Made by a program: the position numbers and the translations under genes
Source of the DNA: Alphaproteobacteria bacterium
GTDB taxonomy: Bacteria; Pseudomonadota; Alphaproteobacteria; ATCC43930; CGMCC-115725
Direction of reading: 5' to 3'
DNA length: 64,000 bases
Assembly: GCA_028871455.1 (NCBI GenBank)
Contig: JAGWNF010000003.1
Coordinates: 124,001 to 188,000, forward strand
In this document: in pieces, positions 18,084 to 26,923 of the stretch
Position numbering within the stretch: position 1 is the stretch's first letter
Layout: the number at the start of each line of letters is the position of its first letter
The notes under the pieces: generated by a model
Seen by the model: the letters and a program-made list of their open reading frames with translations, nothing else
Told to the model about the DNA's origin: nothing
Database searches by the model: none

Positions 18084-19334
18084 CTAGAGCAGCGGGCTGC
18101 GGCTGTGGTCTCTCATGAGAAGGGCGCCGACCACCGCCGCCCCGGCCGCGAGCATCAGATAGAGCGCCGGCGCCAGGGTGAAGCCGGTGACGTCGATCAG
18201 CGCCGTCGCAATCGCCGGCGCGGTGCCGCCGCCGATGCCGAGACCGAGATTGAAGGTGACGGAATACGCGCTCATGCGGTACGCGCCCGGAAACTGCTCG
18301 GCGACCATGGCCGGCGCGGTGCCCATCACCAGCGCCAGCAGGATGCCGAACGCGAGTTGCGCCGCGGCGAAGCCGGCGAGGCCGCCGTCGCGGGCGAGCA
18401 GGAACGCGCCGAGCGCCGCCGCCAGCTCGGCGCCGAAGGCGACGATCAGCAGCGTACGCCGGCGGATGACGGCGTCGTTGGCAATGCCGGCGAGCGGCAC
18501 CACCGCGAGCGCCAGCGCCTGCGCCAGCGTCGTCACCTGCAGCGCCTGCCCTTGGGACAGGCCGCCGAAGGTGGCGGCGTAGACCGGAAAGAAGACCATC
18601 GTCAGGTAATTGATGACCCCGTAGCCCGAGCAGAACAGGATGGTGACGACCATGAGGCGCCGGTCGTGCCTGACGGCACGTTTCAACGGCAGCTCGCGCG
18701 AGCGCGCGGCCGGCGCGCCGACCTCCTTGAGCCGGCGGCGCAGCAGCACCGCACCGCTCGCCAGCACGCCGCCCAGCACGAACGGCAGGCGCCAGGCCCA
18801 GGCCGCGAGTTGCGCGTCGCTGGCGAAGGTGACGGTGGCGGCCGCCACTCCCACCGCCAGCAGCATGCCGCCGGTCGAGCCGATATTCGCCATGCTGCCG
18901 GCGAGGCCGCGCCGGTCGCTCGGCGCCGTCTCCACCAGATACGCGACCGAGCCGGTAAATTCGCCGCCGACCGAAAAGCCCTGGAACAACCGGATCACGA
19001 GCAGCAGCAGCGGCGCGGTGACGCCGACGGCGGCGTAAGTCGGCAGCACGGCGATCGCCGTGGTGCCCAATCCCATCAGCGTCACCGACAGCAGCAGCAC
19101 GAAGCGCCGGCCGTAGCGGTCGCCGAGATGGCCCAGCACGGCACCGCCGACCGGCCGCATGGCGAAGCCGATCGCAAAGCCGCCATAGGCGCCGATCAAT
19201 GAGGCCAGCGGATCGTGCGACGGAAAGAACAGCCGGCCGAGCACCGGCGCGAAATACCCGTAGAGCCCGAAATCGTACCACTCGAGCACGTTGCCGACAC
19301 CGCCGGCGGCGAGCGCCATGGCCGAAAGTTTCAT
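18084..19334 (-). CDS. MFS transporter, metabolite:H+ symporter (MHS) type
   Basis: 416 residues from ATG 19334 (a GTG 21 bases upstream is possible). About 12 membrane helices. MHS-family signatures: NVLEWYDFGLYGYF at the start of helix 1 and RPVGGAVLGHLGDRYGRR between helices 2 and 3, then RLFQGFSVGGEF in helix 4. Relatives carry proline/betaine, citrate, alpha-ketoglutarate or shikimate; the substrate cannot be told. Confidence 0.88.
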   Translation of the reverse strand: MKLSAMALAAGGVGNVLEWYDFGLYGYFAPVLGRLFFPSHDPLASLIGAYGGFAIGFAMRPVGGAVLGHLGDRYGRRFVLLLSVTLMGLGTTAIAVLPTYAAVGVTAPLLLLVIRLFQGFSVGGEFTGSVAYLVETAPSDRRGLAGSMANIGSTGGMLLAVGVAAATVTFASDAQLAAWAWRLPFVLGGVLASGAVLLRRRLKEVGAPAARSRELPLKRAVRHDRRLMVVTILFCSGYGVINYLTMVFFPVYAATFGGLSQGQALQVTTLAQALALAVVPLAGIANDAVIRRRTLLIVAFGAELAAALGAFLLARDGGLAGFAAAQLAFGILLALVMGTAPAMVAEQFPGAYRMSAYSVTFNLGLGIGGGTAPAIATALIDVTGFTLAPALYLMLAAGAAVVGALLMRDHSRSPLL

Positions 19335-19361
19335 GGTGGAACGGTCCGCGATCACAATGCG

Positions 19362-19754
19362 TCAGCGAGCCGATCCCGACGGTTGCGGAGGCGGATTGGA
19401 TTGCGGTTGCAGCAGGTGCTGCTGGAGCAGCTGTTGCTGTTGCTGCTGCTGCATCAGTTGAATCTGTTGCTGCTGTTGTTGCAGCTGGAATTGCTGACGC
19501 AGCGACAGATCGTGCAGGCGATCCGCGGGCGCATCGCTGTGTGAGAACGCGTTCGGATCGGGCATCGGCGGCAGTTCCGATTGCTGCTGCAACAATTCAT
19601 CCTGCAGCCGCGTGTCCTGCTGCGCGCGTTGCTGCCGTTCCTGCTGCTGCAGCCGCCAGATCTGCTGTTGCTGCAGCATCCGCAGCTGCGACTGCGCGTG
19701 CGCCGCCGCTGGCAGCGCCAGTAGACAGCCGATGACCGTCAGCCGTTTAAGCAT
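19362..19754 (-). CDS. Secreted glutamine-rich low-complexity protein
   Basis: 130 residues. The signal peptide (about 1-20) ends AAAHA. The mature chain is dominated by glutamine, with runs of 3 to 7 Q separated by hydrophobic residues (LQQQQ, MQQQQQQQ, LLQQHLLQ), in a pattern compatible with an amphipathic helix or coiled coil. A short Pro/Asp-rich break (LPPMPDPNAF) divides two Q-rich halves. The DNA is CAG/CAA-rich. Function unknown; periplasmic or surface location inferred. Confidence 0.7.
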   Translation of the reverse strand: MLKRLTVIGCLLALPAAAHAQSQLRMLQQQQIWRLQQQERQQRAQQDTRLQDELLQQQSELPPMPDPNAFSHSDAPADRLHDLSLRQQFQLQQQQQQIQLMQQQQQQQLLQQHLLQPQSNPPPQPSGSAR

Positions 19755-19850
19755 CGGAAGCCACCGTCGGGACCCCCTCCCGTCCCTTTGTTGTGGTGCC
19801 GCGGACGGCGATTATCAAGCGCCGTCGGCCCGGCGCGCGACCCGGAAGGC

Positions 19851-20237
19851 CTAAAAGAGGCTGCCGATGAGATCGTTGGCGAGGCCGAACCCGGCGCCCA
19901 TGCCGAGGCCCGACATCACGCTGCCCATGAAGCCGCCGCCGCCATAAGGCCGGGTCGCCCAGCCGCGGGTCTGGAAGCCCGATTGCGGCTGCGCGTTCAC
20001 GTGGCTTTCGAGGTCGTGGATGTACTGCGCCATCTGTTCGACCAGCATGAGCGTCGACTGGTTTTGCTTTTGGATCGACAGCGCCGCTTCGCGCAGATCG
20101 AGCGACAGCTCGCGCGACAGCGCCGGGTCGCTGACTTTAGCCTGCAGCTTGTCGGCGAGGCCCTTGACGCTCTGCGCGACCTGCTCCGACTGGTTCTGCA
20201 GCTGTACGGCCTGGTTTTCGGCGGTTTGATAGTCCAT
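19851..20237 (-). CDS. Small hypothetical protein with glycine-rich hydrophobic C-terminus
   Basis: 128 residues from ATG 20237, preceded by AGAGGA at good spacing. Residues 1-85 are helical and Gln-rich (NQAVQLQNQSEQVAQSVKGL, SIQKQNQSTLMLVEQMAQYI), likely a coiled coil. The C-terminus is Gly/Met-rich and hydrophobic (FMGSVMSGLGMGAGFGLAND), possibly a membrane-inserting tail. No signal peptide. Family not recognised. Confidence 0.65.
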   Translation of the reverse strand: MDYQTAENQAVQLQNQSEQVAQSVKGLADKLQAKVSDPALSRELSLDLREAALSIQKQNQSTLMLVEQMAQYIHDLESHVNAQPQSGFQTRGWATRPYGGGGFMGSVMSGLGMGAGFGLANDLIGSLF

Positions 20238-20366
20238 GACGCAATTCCTCTGATGCGCGCTGCGGGAGCGCCGACGACGGCCGAACCATAGCCGATCCGC
20301 GCGTCGCGCAAGCGCATGGCGTGCGATCCTTGCAGCGTTGTAATGCGGGGTCATGCGAGCGGCCGA

Positions 20367-20404
20367 ATCGCCCGCGCGCCGCTTTATCGCCCGCGCGCCG
20401 CTTT
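20367..20404. repeat. Perfect 19-base tandem repeat, two copies
   Basis: ATCGCCCGCGCGCCGCTTT occurs twice head to tail (20367-20385, 20386-20404) in the 232-base gap between two divergent small genes. No coding or hairpin role is obvious. Confidence 0.85.
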
Positions 20405-20469
20405 CCGGAACTCCCGTCGATGTCGGACGTTAAATCCCGCCGTCCGCGACGTCAGACAACGGAGCCCCC

Positions 20470-20619
20470 ATGGCCCTCAATATTGTTTTGATTACGCCGC
20501 TCGTTGCCCTCATCGGCGGGATACTGATCCTGTTCGCCCCGCGTCTCCTGAATTATATCGTTGCGATCTATCTCATCGTCGTCGGCGTCACCGGTCTCTG
20601 GCCGCATCTGTTGCACTGA
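20470..20619 (+). CDS. DUF3096 small membrane protein
   Basis: 49 residues with GGAG 8 bases before ATG. Two membrane segments: IVLITPLVALIGGILILF and, after the family signature PRLLNYIVAIYLI, a second helix VVGVTGLW. This matches the DUF3096 family of about 50-residue membrane proteins widespread in proteobacteria; function unknown. Likely monocistronic. Confidence 0.85.
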   Translation: MALNIVLITPLVALIGGILILFAPRLLNYIVAIYLIVVGVTGLWPHLLH

Positions 20620-20795
20620 GCGCGTTCCGGCGACTCCCTCGAGCCTTCGGGATCGACGTCGCGCGTGCCGGCGGGGCGGAAGCGCCGAGCCGCTTGCCGA
20701 ACTCTGTCGCACGCGTTAGCTAACGGGGCGTCGCGCGCTTCCGCGCGCTACTATGCCTCGGGCAGGCGCGGAACGGAGCGCGGCGGAGACCCCGT

Positions 20796-22139
20796 ATGAC
20801 CGACGACGTGAACGGCGACTTCGAACGGGTGGTGGCCCTTCTGGGCGGTGCGTTGCATGCGGTCAGCGCCCAGTTCACCACGATCTGGTTTCCGGTCCAG
20901 ATCGGCCTGATCGCCATCGCGGCGGCGATCGGCTTCGGCACCATGCTGCTGGCGCGCCGCGGCAATTTCAGCGCGATCGGTGCGGCATGGCCGGCGGTCG
21001 CGCGTCAGCTGTTGACGGCGGTCCTGGCCAATCTCGGCCTCGTCGTTTTCGTCCTGATCGTCGCCGCCATTCGCGGCGCGATGCTGGCGCTGCTGCCGCC
21101 GAGCCGTAGCTACCTGCTCGGCGTCTCGGTCAGTCTCGCCACCGCCTGGGTCGTGATCTCGATCCTCGCTGCGCTCATCCGCAATCACTTCGTCAATCGC
21201 GTGGTGGCGATCTCGGCCTGGACGATCGCCGCGCTGAGCATCCTCGGCCTGCTCCACGACACGACCCACTGGCTCGATTCCGTCGCCGTCGTGATCGGCG
21301 GCTTGCGCATCTCCCTGCTGCTGCTGATGAAGACCGCCGGCCTGCTGCTGCTGACGCTGTGGGCGGCCGGCGCGACGAGCAACTTCATCGACCGCCGGGT
21401 GCGCAGCAGCACCGACCTGACGCCGTCGATCCAGGTGCTCATCACCAAGCTGATCCGGTTGACGCTGATCACCTTCGCCATCCTGATCGTGCTCAGCTCA
21501 GTCGGCATCGATCTCTCGGTGCTGGCGATCTTCTCCGGCGCCGTCGGCGTCGGCGTCGGCTTCGGCCTCCAGCGGATCGTCTCCAATCTGGTCAGCGGCA
21601 TCATCCTGCTTGCCGACAAATCGATCAAACCCGGCGACGTGATCACGGTCGGCGATACCTTCGGCTGGGTCGACACCATGGGTGGGCGCTACACCTCGGT
21701 CGTCGTCCGCGACGGCCGCGAGATTCTCATTCCCAACGAGGATCTGGTGACGCAGCGCGTGATCAACTGGTCGCATTCCAACGAGCGCGTGCGTCTCGAC
21801 GTCGATTTCGGCGTCAGCTACGCCAGCGATCCGCACGCGGTGCGCGAGCTGGCCGTCGCGGCGGCGCTCAAGGTGCCACGGGTCCTGGCGCGGCCGGAAC
21901 CGGTCTGCCATCTGACCAAGTTCGACGACTTCTCTCTCGATTTCATCCTGCGTTTCTGGATCGACGATCCGGTCGAAGGCGTGACCAACGTGCGCGGCGC
22001 CGTGATGCTGGCGCTGTGGGACGCGTTCAAGCGCGAAGGCATCGAGATCCCCTTCCCGGTGCGCGAGGTCCGCTTCGGCGACGGCGCGCGCGTCGTCGTG
22101 CAGCCGCCGGCGCCGCCGGCCAATCAGGGCGTCGGCTGA
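20796..22139 (+). CDS. MscS-family mechanosensitive ion channel
   Basis: 447 residues. Several N-terminal helices (about 25-200) precede the MscS core, whose pore helix is marked by GAVGVGVGFGLQRIVSNLVSG-like sequence (about 248-268). The beta domain follows (GDVITVGDTFGWVDTMGGRY, EDLVTQRVINWSHSN), then an alpha/beta C-terminus. It opens under membrane tension to release solutes in osmotic downshock. ATG 20796 follows GGAGA. mtgA is 32 bases downstream and may be co-transcribed. Confidence 0.93.
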   Translation: MTDDVNGDFERVVALLGGALHAVSAQFTTIWFPVQIGLIAIAAAIGFGTMLLARRGNFSAIGAAWPAVARQLLTAVLANLGLVVFVLIVAAIRGAMLALLPPSRSYLLGVSVSLATAWVVISILAALIRNHFVNRVVAISAWTIAALSILGLLHDTTHWLDSVAVVIGGLRISLLLLMKTAGLLLLTLWAAGATSNFIDRRVRSSTDLTPSIQVLITKLIRLTLITFAILIVLSSVGIDLSVLAIFSGAVGVGVGFGLQRIVSNLVSGIILLADKSIKPGDVITVGDTFGWVDTMGGRYTSVVVRDGREILIPNEDLVTQRVINWSHSNERVRLDVDFGVSYASDPHAVRELAVAAALKVPRVLARPEPVCHLTKFDDFSLDFILRFWIDDPVEGVTNVRGAVMLALWDAFKREGIEIPFPVREVRFGDGARVVVQPPAPPANQGVG

Positions 22140-22171
22140 CGCTGCCGTTGATCCTCGAAGCACCGCCGCTG

Positions 22172-22864
22172 ATGGCCCAATCCAAGCGACGTCCGTCCTC
22201 CGCGCGGCTTCTGGCCAAGAACATCGCGCTCGTGCTGTTGCTGGGGCCGCTCGCCGTTTTGATTATTTTCCGTTTCGTGCCGGTTCCGCTCACGTCGTTG
22301 ATGCTGATCCGCACGGTGCAGGGTTATCCCCTGCATCACGAGTGGGTGCCTTATCGGCGGATCGCGCCGGCGCTGTCGCGCGCGGTCATCGCGTCCGAGG
22401 ACAATCTGTTCTGCACCGAACCGCTCGGCATCGACACCGGCGCCTTATGGAGTCAGGTCGATGACGGGCTGCGCGGCCGGCGTCCACGAGGCGCCAGCAC
22501 GATCACCATGCAGGTCGCGCGCAATCTCTTCCTGTGGCCGGGCCGCAGCATGCTGCGCAAGACGCTGGAATTGTGGCTGACGCCACAGATCGCGCTGCTG
22601 TGGCCGAAGCGCCGTATCCTGGAGGTCTATCTGAACAGCGTGGAATTCGGTCCGGGCATCTTCGGCGTCGAGGCGGCGGCGCGGCATTGGTTCGGCCACG
22701 ATGCCGCGGCGCTGACGCCCGACGAGGCGGCGCGCTTGGCGGTGATCCTGCCCGATCCGCTGCACTGGTCGCCGCGGCCGCCCGATGCGTGGGTGGCGCA
22801 ACGCGCGACAGTGATCCTGGCCCGCAGCTACGACATGGGGCCGCTGCTCGATTGCGTGCGCTAG
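22172..22864 (+). CDS. mtgA: Monofunctional peptidoglycan glycosyltransferase MtgA
   Basis: 230 residues from ATG 22172 (an in-frame TTG 24 bases upstream is possible). One N-terminal membrane anchor (about 14-36) then a GT51 domain: catalytic Glu in ASEDNLFCTE, GASTITMQVARNLFLW, and LNSVEFGPGIFGVEAAARHWF. It polymerises lipid II into glycan strands in the periplasm. It has no transpeptidase domain. Confidence 0.93.
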   Translation: MAQSKRRPSSARLLAKNIALVLLLGPLAVLIIFRFVPVPLTSLMLIRTVQGYPLHHEWVPYRRIAPALSRAVIASEDNLFCTEPLGIDTGALWSQVDDGLRGRRPRGASTITMQVARNLFLWPGRSMLRKTLELWLTPQIALLWPKRRILEVYLNSVEFGPGIFGVEAAARHWFGHDAAALTPDEAARLAVILPDPLHWSPRPPDAWVAQRATVILARSYDMGPLLDCVR

Positions 22865-22880
22865 GGACCCGTGCGCGGTT

Positions 22881-23324
22881 TCAACATTTGCTCCAGTAAT
22901 CGAGATGGACCGTCCCGGTCGCGCCTTCGGGCGGCAGCGTGAAGCGCGCGGCGGCGAAGCTCGGCGGATGGAAGAATTTGACCCGCGCATTGTTCGAGAA
23001 GCCGAAGCCTTCGAGCGGCCAGCCGACGAAGTTCGTGTCGAATTTGCCGTTGCCGTTGGCGTCGTGAAAGGCGGCGGCGGCATACGTGCCGGGCGGCAGA
23101 TCGAAATGGAAGGTCACCGAGCCGACCCGCGCCGGCAGCTGGCGGTCGCTGACGTCGGTCCGGTCGGAAAGCCAGTTGCTGGCGACAAAGACCGTCAGGT
23201 CGATCTCGCCCTTGGCGCTGCAAACATTATCGACGACGAGGGTGAGCGGCGCGGCATGCGCCGCCGGCACGCCAAGCGCCAGCATCAACCCGGCCGCGGC
23301 GCCGGCGAGAAGCTTCGCTTTCAC
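22881..23324 (-). CDS. DUF2141 secreted protein
   Basis: 147 residues. The signal peptide (about 1-24) ends at AHAA. The mature beta-rich domain has the DUF2141 pattern: LPPGTYAAAAFHDANGNGKF followed by GWPLEGFGFSNNAR. A disulfide between the cysteines near residues 35 and 147 is plausible. Function unknown; periplasmic or exported. It converges on mtgA with a 16-base gap. Confidence 0.82.
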   Translation of the reverse strand: MKAKLLAGAAAGLMLALGVPAAHAAPLTLVVDNVCSAKGEIDLTVFVASNWLSDRTDVSDRQLPARVGSVTFHFDLPPGTYAAAAFHDANGNGKFDTNFVGWPLEGFGFSNNARVKFFHPPSFAAARFTLPPEGATGTVHLDYWSKC

Positions 23325-23497
23325 GCGCTCACTATAGCAATGACGCAGGGTTGGCGCGCCGAATCGCGATCATTCACGGATAGTAAAACACGCTTGTCGC
23401 ATTGAACACAGCGCGAGTCGGAAGCTAATTTGCTAAATTGATCACATTCAGTTGTTGCCGCAGGCGAAGAACCCGACATGCATAAAGACAGCCGCCT

Positions 23498-24025
23498 ATG
23501 AGCTTCGAAGAGTTTCTAGCCGACATCCAATCGCCTGAGCTTCGAACCATTGCGCTCCACTGGAACGCTGCGCGCGGTTCGAAGAAGATGCCCGGTTGGA
23601 AAGACCTTGATCCGAGTGCGATAGCTCCGCACCTCCGGATCGTGTGGTCGTGGAAGTACGACCGGAGCACGGACTCCTTTGTCGGTCGGCTCGCGGGTGA
23701 AGACATCATCGCTGTCTTCGAGGAAGACCCACGGGGCAAAAGGATGGAGGATTTCTTCAGGAACAGGCAGTACGACATGGTCTTCGCAAGACATAAGCGC
23801 GTGGTGGCGGAACCAGCCTTCGCGCATGGTGTCGGACAAGTGTTTATTCACGCAAAACGCTATGGCCAGGGCGAAAGGATCATCATGCCCCTTGCGGCTG
23901 ACGGCGTGCATGGCGACGGAATTTTCGGTGCTACGATCTATACCATTGCCGCAAACGCGCCATATAACCCAGCAGCAAAGCGAGAACTCGTAGCGGAGAA
24001 AGTAGATTTCTTCGCGCTCGATTGA
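23498..24025 (+). CDS. PAS domain protein (PAS_5/DUF1457-like)
   Basis: 175 residues. The pattern WNAARGSKKMPGWKDLDPSA, then a PAS-like core (IVWSWKYD, VGRLAGEDI, EEDPRGKRMEDFF), fits the alphaproteobacterial single-domain PAS_5 proteins of unknown role, possibly sensory. Base composition is visibly less GC-rich than its neighbours. Its stop lies 2 bases from the 3' end of tRNA-Glu, a classical landing position for acquired DNA. The upstream gap 23325-23497 is comparatively AT-rich and probably holds its promoter. Confidence 0.75.
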   Translation: MSFEEFLADIQSPELRTIALHWNAARGSKKMPGWKDLDPSAIAPHLRIVWSWKYDRSTDSFVGRLAGEDIIAVFEEDPRGKRMEDFFRNRQYDMVFARHKRVVAEPAFAHGVGQVFIHAKRYGQGERIIMPLAADGVHGDGIFGATIYTIAANAPYNPAAKRELVAEKVDFFALD

Positions 24026-24027
24026 AC

Positions 24028-24103
24028 TGGCGTCCCCAGCGGGATTCGAACCCGCGTTACCGCCGTGAAAGGGCGATGTCCTAGGCCTCTAGACGATGGG
24101 GAC
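24028..24103 (-). tRNA. tRNA-Glu (anticodon UUC)
   Basis: 76-base cloverleaf including encoded CCA. The acceptor stem GTCCCCA pairs with TGGGGAC, the T arm holds GGTTCGAATCC, and the anticodon arm CGCCCTTTCACGGCG places TTC in the loop. Confidence 0.97.
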
Positions 24104-24146
24104 GCGCCGCGTTCATCTAAAGGCCCACGCCGGATAAAGCAACCGT

Positions 24147-24701
24147 TCACCGCGCCATCGCGGCACGGATCGCCTGTCGGCCGACTTCGCTGAGACGCCG
24201 CGTGCCGATGCCGGTCCAGCGACCATGCGGCATCGGCGGCCGTGCGATCGGCTGCCATCCGCTCGCGGCACCGCGCCACGCGAGCCAGCGGCGTCGGCGC
24301 TGATCGAACAGATACGCTTCGCGCGCCCGGCCGAGGAACAGCGCGACGGTCCAGCCCGTGCCGCCGGCGACCTGGCCGCGGCGGTCGAACGACGCGACGG
24401 CGTAGAGCCGCGCGCTGTCGCGCACCTGAAACCAGTTCCGGCGCAGCAGCTTGCTGCGATAGCTGTCGTCGGCGACGAAGCGCCGGCCCAGGATGCGCGC
24501 CACCCGGCGCAGATGGCGGTCCGCGGTGCGCAGCTGCGCCGCGCTCAGCACGATCCGTTCGCCGCGCCGCGCGCGTGTCCGGTGGCCGGCGAACGAGAAA
24601 TGAATCACCCGGTGGCCGCACCGGCGCGCCACCGCGCCCCAGGCCAGATCGGCGCCCGGCGCGCCGCCGCTGAGGCAGACGTTCGCGCGTTTTCTCGCCA
24701 T
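24147..24701 (-). CDS. SLOG-like nucleotide-binding protein, phage-associated type
   Basis: 184 residues. The N-terminus VCLSGGAPGADLAWGAVARR followed by GHRVIHFSFAGH matches the SLOG-type Rossmannoid pattern (SGGAxGAD, then GHxVxHxSFxGH) that I recall from phage and bacterial proteins of unknown function. A conserved-looking LLRRNWFQVRDSARLYAV and GGTGWTV segment follow. SLOG domains bind nucleotides or nucleotide-derived ligands. It sits 43 bases from tRNA-Glu on the opposite side from the PAS gene. No partner gene is adjacent. Confidence 0.62.
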   Translation of the reverse strand: MARKRANVCLSGGAPGADLAWGAVARRCGHRVIHFSFAGHRTRARRGERIVLSAAQLRTADRHLRRVARILGRRFVADDSYRSKLLRRNWFQVRDSARLYAVASFDRRGQVAGGTGWTVALFLGRAREAYLFDQRRRRWLAWRGAASGWQPIARPPMPHGRWTGIGTRRLSEVGRQAIRAAMAR

Positions 24702-24862
24702 CGCGCGAGCTTAGGCCGCCGCGCGAACGACTCGAAAGCCCTCTCGACGGCGGCGGCGGTCATCGTCACACTGCCGCCGCGATGCCACCAGCCCTATTGG
24801 CGCGAGTGAGGTTCTTGCTTCGATCATCGAGCATCGAGCGTTCAGTAACGCCCCCCTCCCTT

Positions 24863-24885
24863 CCCTCCCCCTCGAGGGGGGAGGG
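24863..24885. repeat. GC palindrome in a pyrimidine/purine tract
   Basis: CCCTCCCCC-TCGA-GGGGGGAGGG, flanked by a C-rich left arm and G-rich right arm (24851-24896), sits in the 232-base gap upstream of asnB. Similar CCCTCCCC palindromes recur in many alphaproteobacterial genomes, so this is likely a dispersed repeat rather than an asnB control site. No T-run follows on either strand. Confidence 0.55.
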
Positions 24886-24933
24886 TCAGGGTGGGGGTGA
24901 GTTTCCGCTTTCTTCGTTCGCCGAGCGCGTCTG

Positions 24934-26853
24934 ATGTGCGGCATCGCCGGTCTCTTCGACTATCGCGCGCGGCGCGTGCCGGATGCGCTCGCGGCCCAGG
25001 GCCGCGCCATGAGCGACGCGCTGCTGCATCGCGGACCCGACGCCGGCGGCGTCTGGAGCGACGCCGCAGCGGGCGTCGCGCTCGGCCATCGTCGCCTCTC
25101 GATCATCGATCTCACGGAGGCCGGCGCGCAACCGATGGTGTCATCGTGCGGCCGCTTCGTCGTGTCCTACAACGGCGAAGCCTACAACGCCGACGCGCTC
25201 AAGCCGGAGCTCGAAGCCGCCGGCCGCAAGTTCCGCGGCCATTGCGACACCGAGGTGATCGTCGAGGGCTGTGCCGTCTGGGGCGTCGAGGTGACGATCA
25301 AGCGGCTCATCGGCATGTTCGCTCTCGCGCTCTGGGATCGCCAGGAGCGCGCGCTCTATCTCGTGCGCGACCGCCTCGGCATCAAACCCATGTACTGGGT
25401 CGAAACCGGGGAGACGCTGCTCTTCGGCTCGGAGCTCAAGGCGCTGCGCGCGGTCAAAGAATGGCAGCCGGCGCTCGATCGCGACGCGGTCGCCGCCTAT
25501 TTGCGCTTCGCCTACGTGCCCGGCAGCCGCGGCATCTATCAGGGCGTGCGCCAGCTCGCGCCCGGCACCATGCTCGTCGCGCGCGCCGGCCGGCCGGTCG
25601 AGATCCGCGAATTCTGGTCGCTCGACGATGTCGCCGCCAAAGGCCAGGCCGATCGCTTCGCCGGCAGCGAGGACGAAGCGGTGCAGATTCTCGACGCGCT
25701 GCTCGGCGACGCGGTGAAGCGCCGCATGATCGCCGACGTGCCGCTCGGCGCGTTCCTCTCGGGCGGCATTGATTCATCGACCGTCCTGGCGCTGATGCAG
25801 AAGGTAAGCAACCGTCCCGTCCGCTCGTTCTCCATCGGTTTCCACGAAAAAGGCTTCGACGAGGCGCCGCATGCCGCGCGCGTCGCCAAGCATCTCGGCA
25901 CCGATCATACCGAGCTCTACGTCCAGCCCGGTCACGCGCTCGAAATCATTCCGCGCCTGCCGACCATGTACGACGAGCCCTTCGCCGACCCCTCCCAGAT
26001 TCCGATATTCCTGGTCGCCGAGATGACGCGCCGCCACGTGACGGTCGCGCTGTCGGGCGATGGCGGTGACGAGCTCTTTGCCGGCTACACGCGTTATTTC
26101 CGCTCCGAGGCGGTGCGCAAGGTGCTCGACACGGTGCCGCGCGGCGCGCGGCGTGCGGCGGCGGCGGCGGTCAAGAGCGTCGCGCCCGGCACCTGGTCGG
26201 CGCTCGGCTCGTGGGCGATGCCGCAATTCGGCGACCGCGTGCACAAGCTCGCCGGCGCGCTGGCCGGCACGCCGGCGGATTTCTACCGGCTGATGGTGAC
26301 GCATTGGGACAATCCCGACGCCATCGTCCGCGGCGGCGCCGAGCCGCGCGGTCTTTTATGGGACGAAAGCCTGGCGCAGCGCGTGCCCGATCCGGTCGAG
26401 CGCATGCAGTATCTCGACACCCTCACCTATCTGCCGGACGACATCCTCACCAAGGTCGACCGCGCCTCGATGGCGGTGGCGCTCGAGGCGCGCGTGCCGC
26501 TGCTCGATCATCGCGTCGTCGAATTCTCCTGGCGCCTGAAGCCGGTCCTCAAGGCGAGCGGCGGCGTCGGCAAGCGCATCCTGCGCCGCGTGCTCGACCG
26601 CTACGTGCCGAAAGCACTCATTGACCGGCCGAAGATGGGCTTCGGCGTGCCGATCGATTCCTGGCTGCGCGGTCCGCTCAAGGACTGGGCCGAGACCTTG
26701 CTGGGCGAGAAGCGTCTCGCCGCCGAAGGCGTCTTCGATCCGGCGCCGATCCGCGCCAAATGGCGCGAGCATCTTTCGGGCGAGCGCAACTGGCAGTATC
26801 CGCTCTGGACCGTCCTGATGTTCCAGGCGTGGAAGGAGCGCTGGCTGCCTTAG
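24934..26853 (+). CDS. asnB: Asparagine synthetase, glutamine-hydrolysing
   Basis: 639 residues, full length. The N-terminal glutaminase domain begins MCGIAGLFD, so Cys2 becomes the N-terminal nucleophile after Met removal, with HRGPDAGG following. The synthetase domain carries the pyrophosphate loop FLSGGIDSSTVLAL and the SGDGGDELFAGYTRY motif. It makes asparagine from aspartate, ATP and glutamine. No ribosome site is clear. It stands alone, without the sugar-polymer genes that often accompany such paralogues. Confidence 0.94.
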   Translation: MCGIAGLFDYRARRVPDALAAQGRAMSDALLHRGPDAGGVWSDAAAGVALGHRRLSIIDLTEAGAQPMVSSCGRFVVSYNGEAYNADALKPELEAAGRKFRGHCDTEVIVEGCAVWGVEVTIKRLIGMFALALWDRQERALYLVRDRLGIKPMYWVETGETLLFGSELKALRAVKEWQPALDRDAVAAYLRFAYVPGSRGIYQGVRQLAPGTMLVARAGRPVEIREFWSLDDVAAKGQADRFAGSEDEAVQILDALLGDAVKRRMIADVPLGAFLSGGIDSSTVLALMQKVSNRPVRSFSIGFHEKGFDEAPHAARVAKHLGTDHTELYVQPGHALEIIPRLPTMYDEPFADPSQIPIFLVAEMTRRHVTVALSGDGGDELFAGYTRYFRSEAVRKVLDTVPRGARRAAAAAVKSVAPGTWSALGSWAMPQFGDRVHKLAGALAGTPADFYRLMVTHWDNPDAIVRGGAEPRGLLWDESLAQRVPDPVERMQYLDTLTYLPDDILTKVDRASMAVALEARVPLLDHRVVEFSWRLKPVLKASGGVGKRILRRVLDRYVPKALIDRPKMGFGVPIDSWLRGPLKDWAETLLGEKRLAAEGVFDPAPIRAKWREHLSGERNWQYPLWTVLMFQAWKERWLP

Positions 26854-26923
26854 CTATTGGCGCCAGGTTGCAACGTCCCCTCAAGCGCCGGCAATACAGA
26901 CTACGGGCGCTCCGGCAGCGTTG

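Noticed and set aside
19380-19720. CAG/CAA repeats that look array-like
   Set aside because: They are codon-level glutamine runs within one frame; there are no constant repeats with unique spacers, so not a CRISPR.
26854-26923. AGCGCC/GGCGCT dyad between asnB and the DUF302 gene
   Set aside because: A 6-bp stem with long loop and no adjacent T tract; both genes converge but terminator evidence is insufficient.
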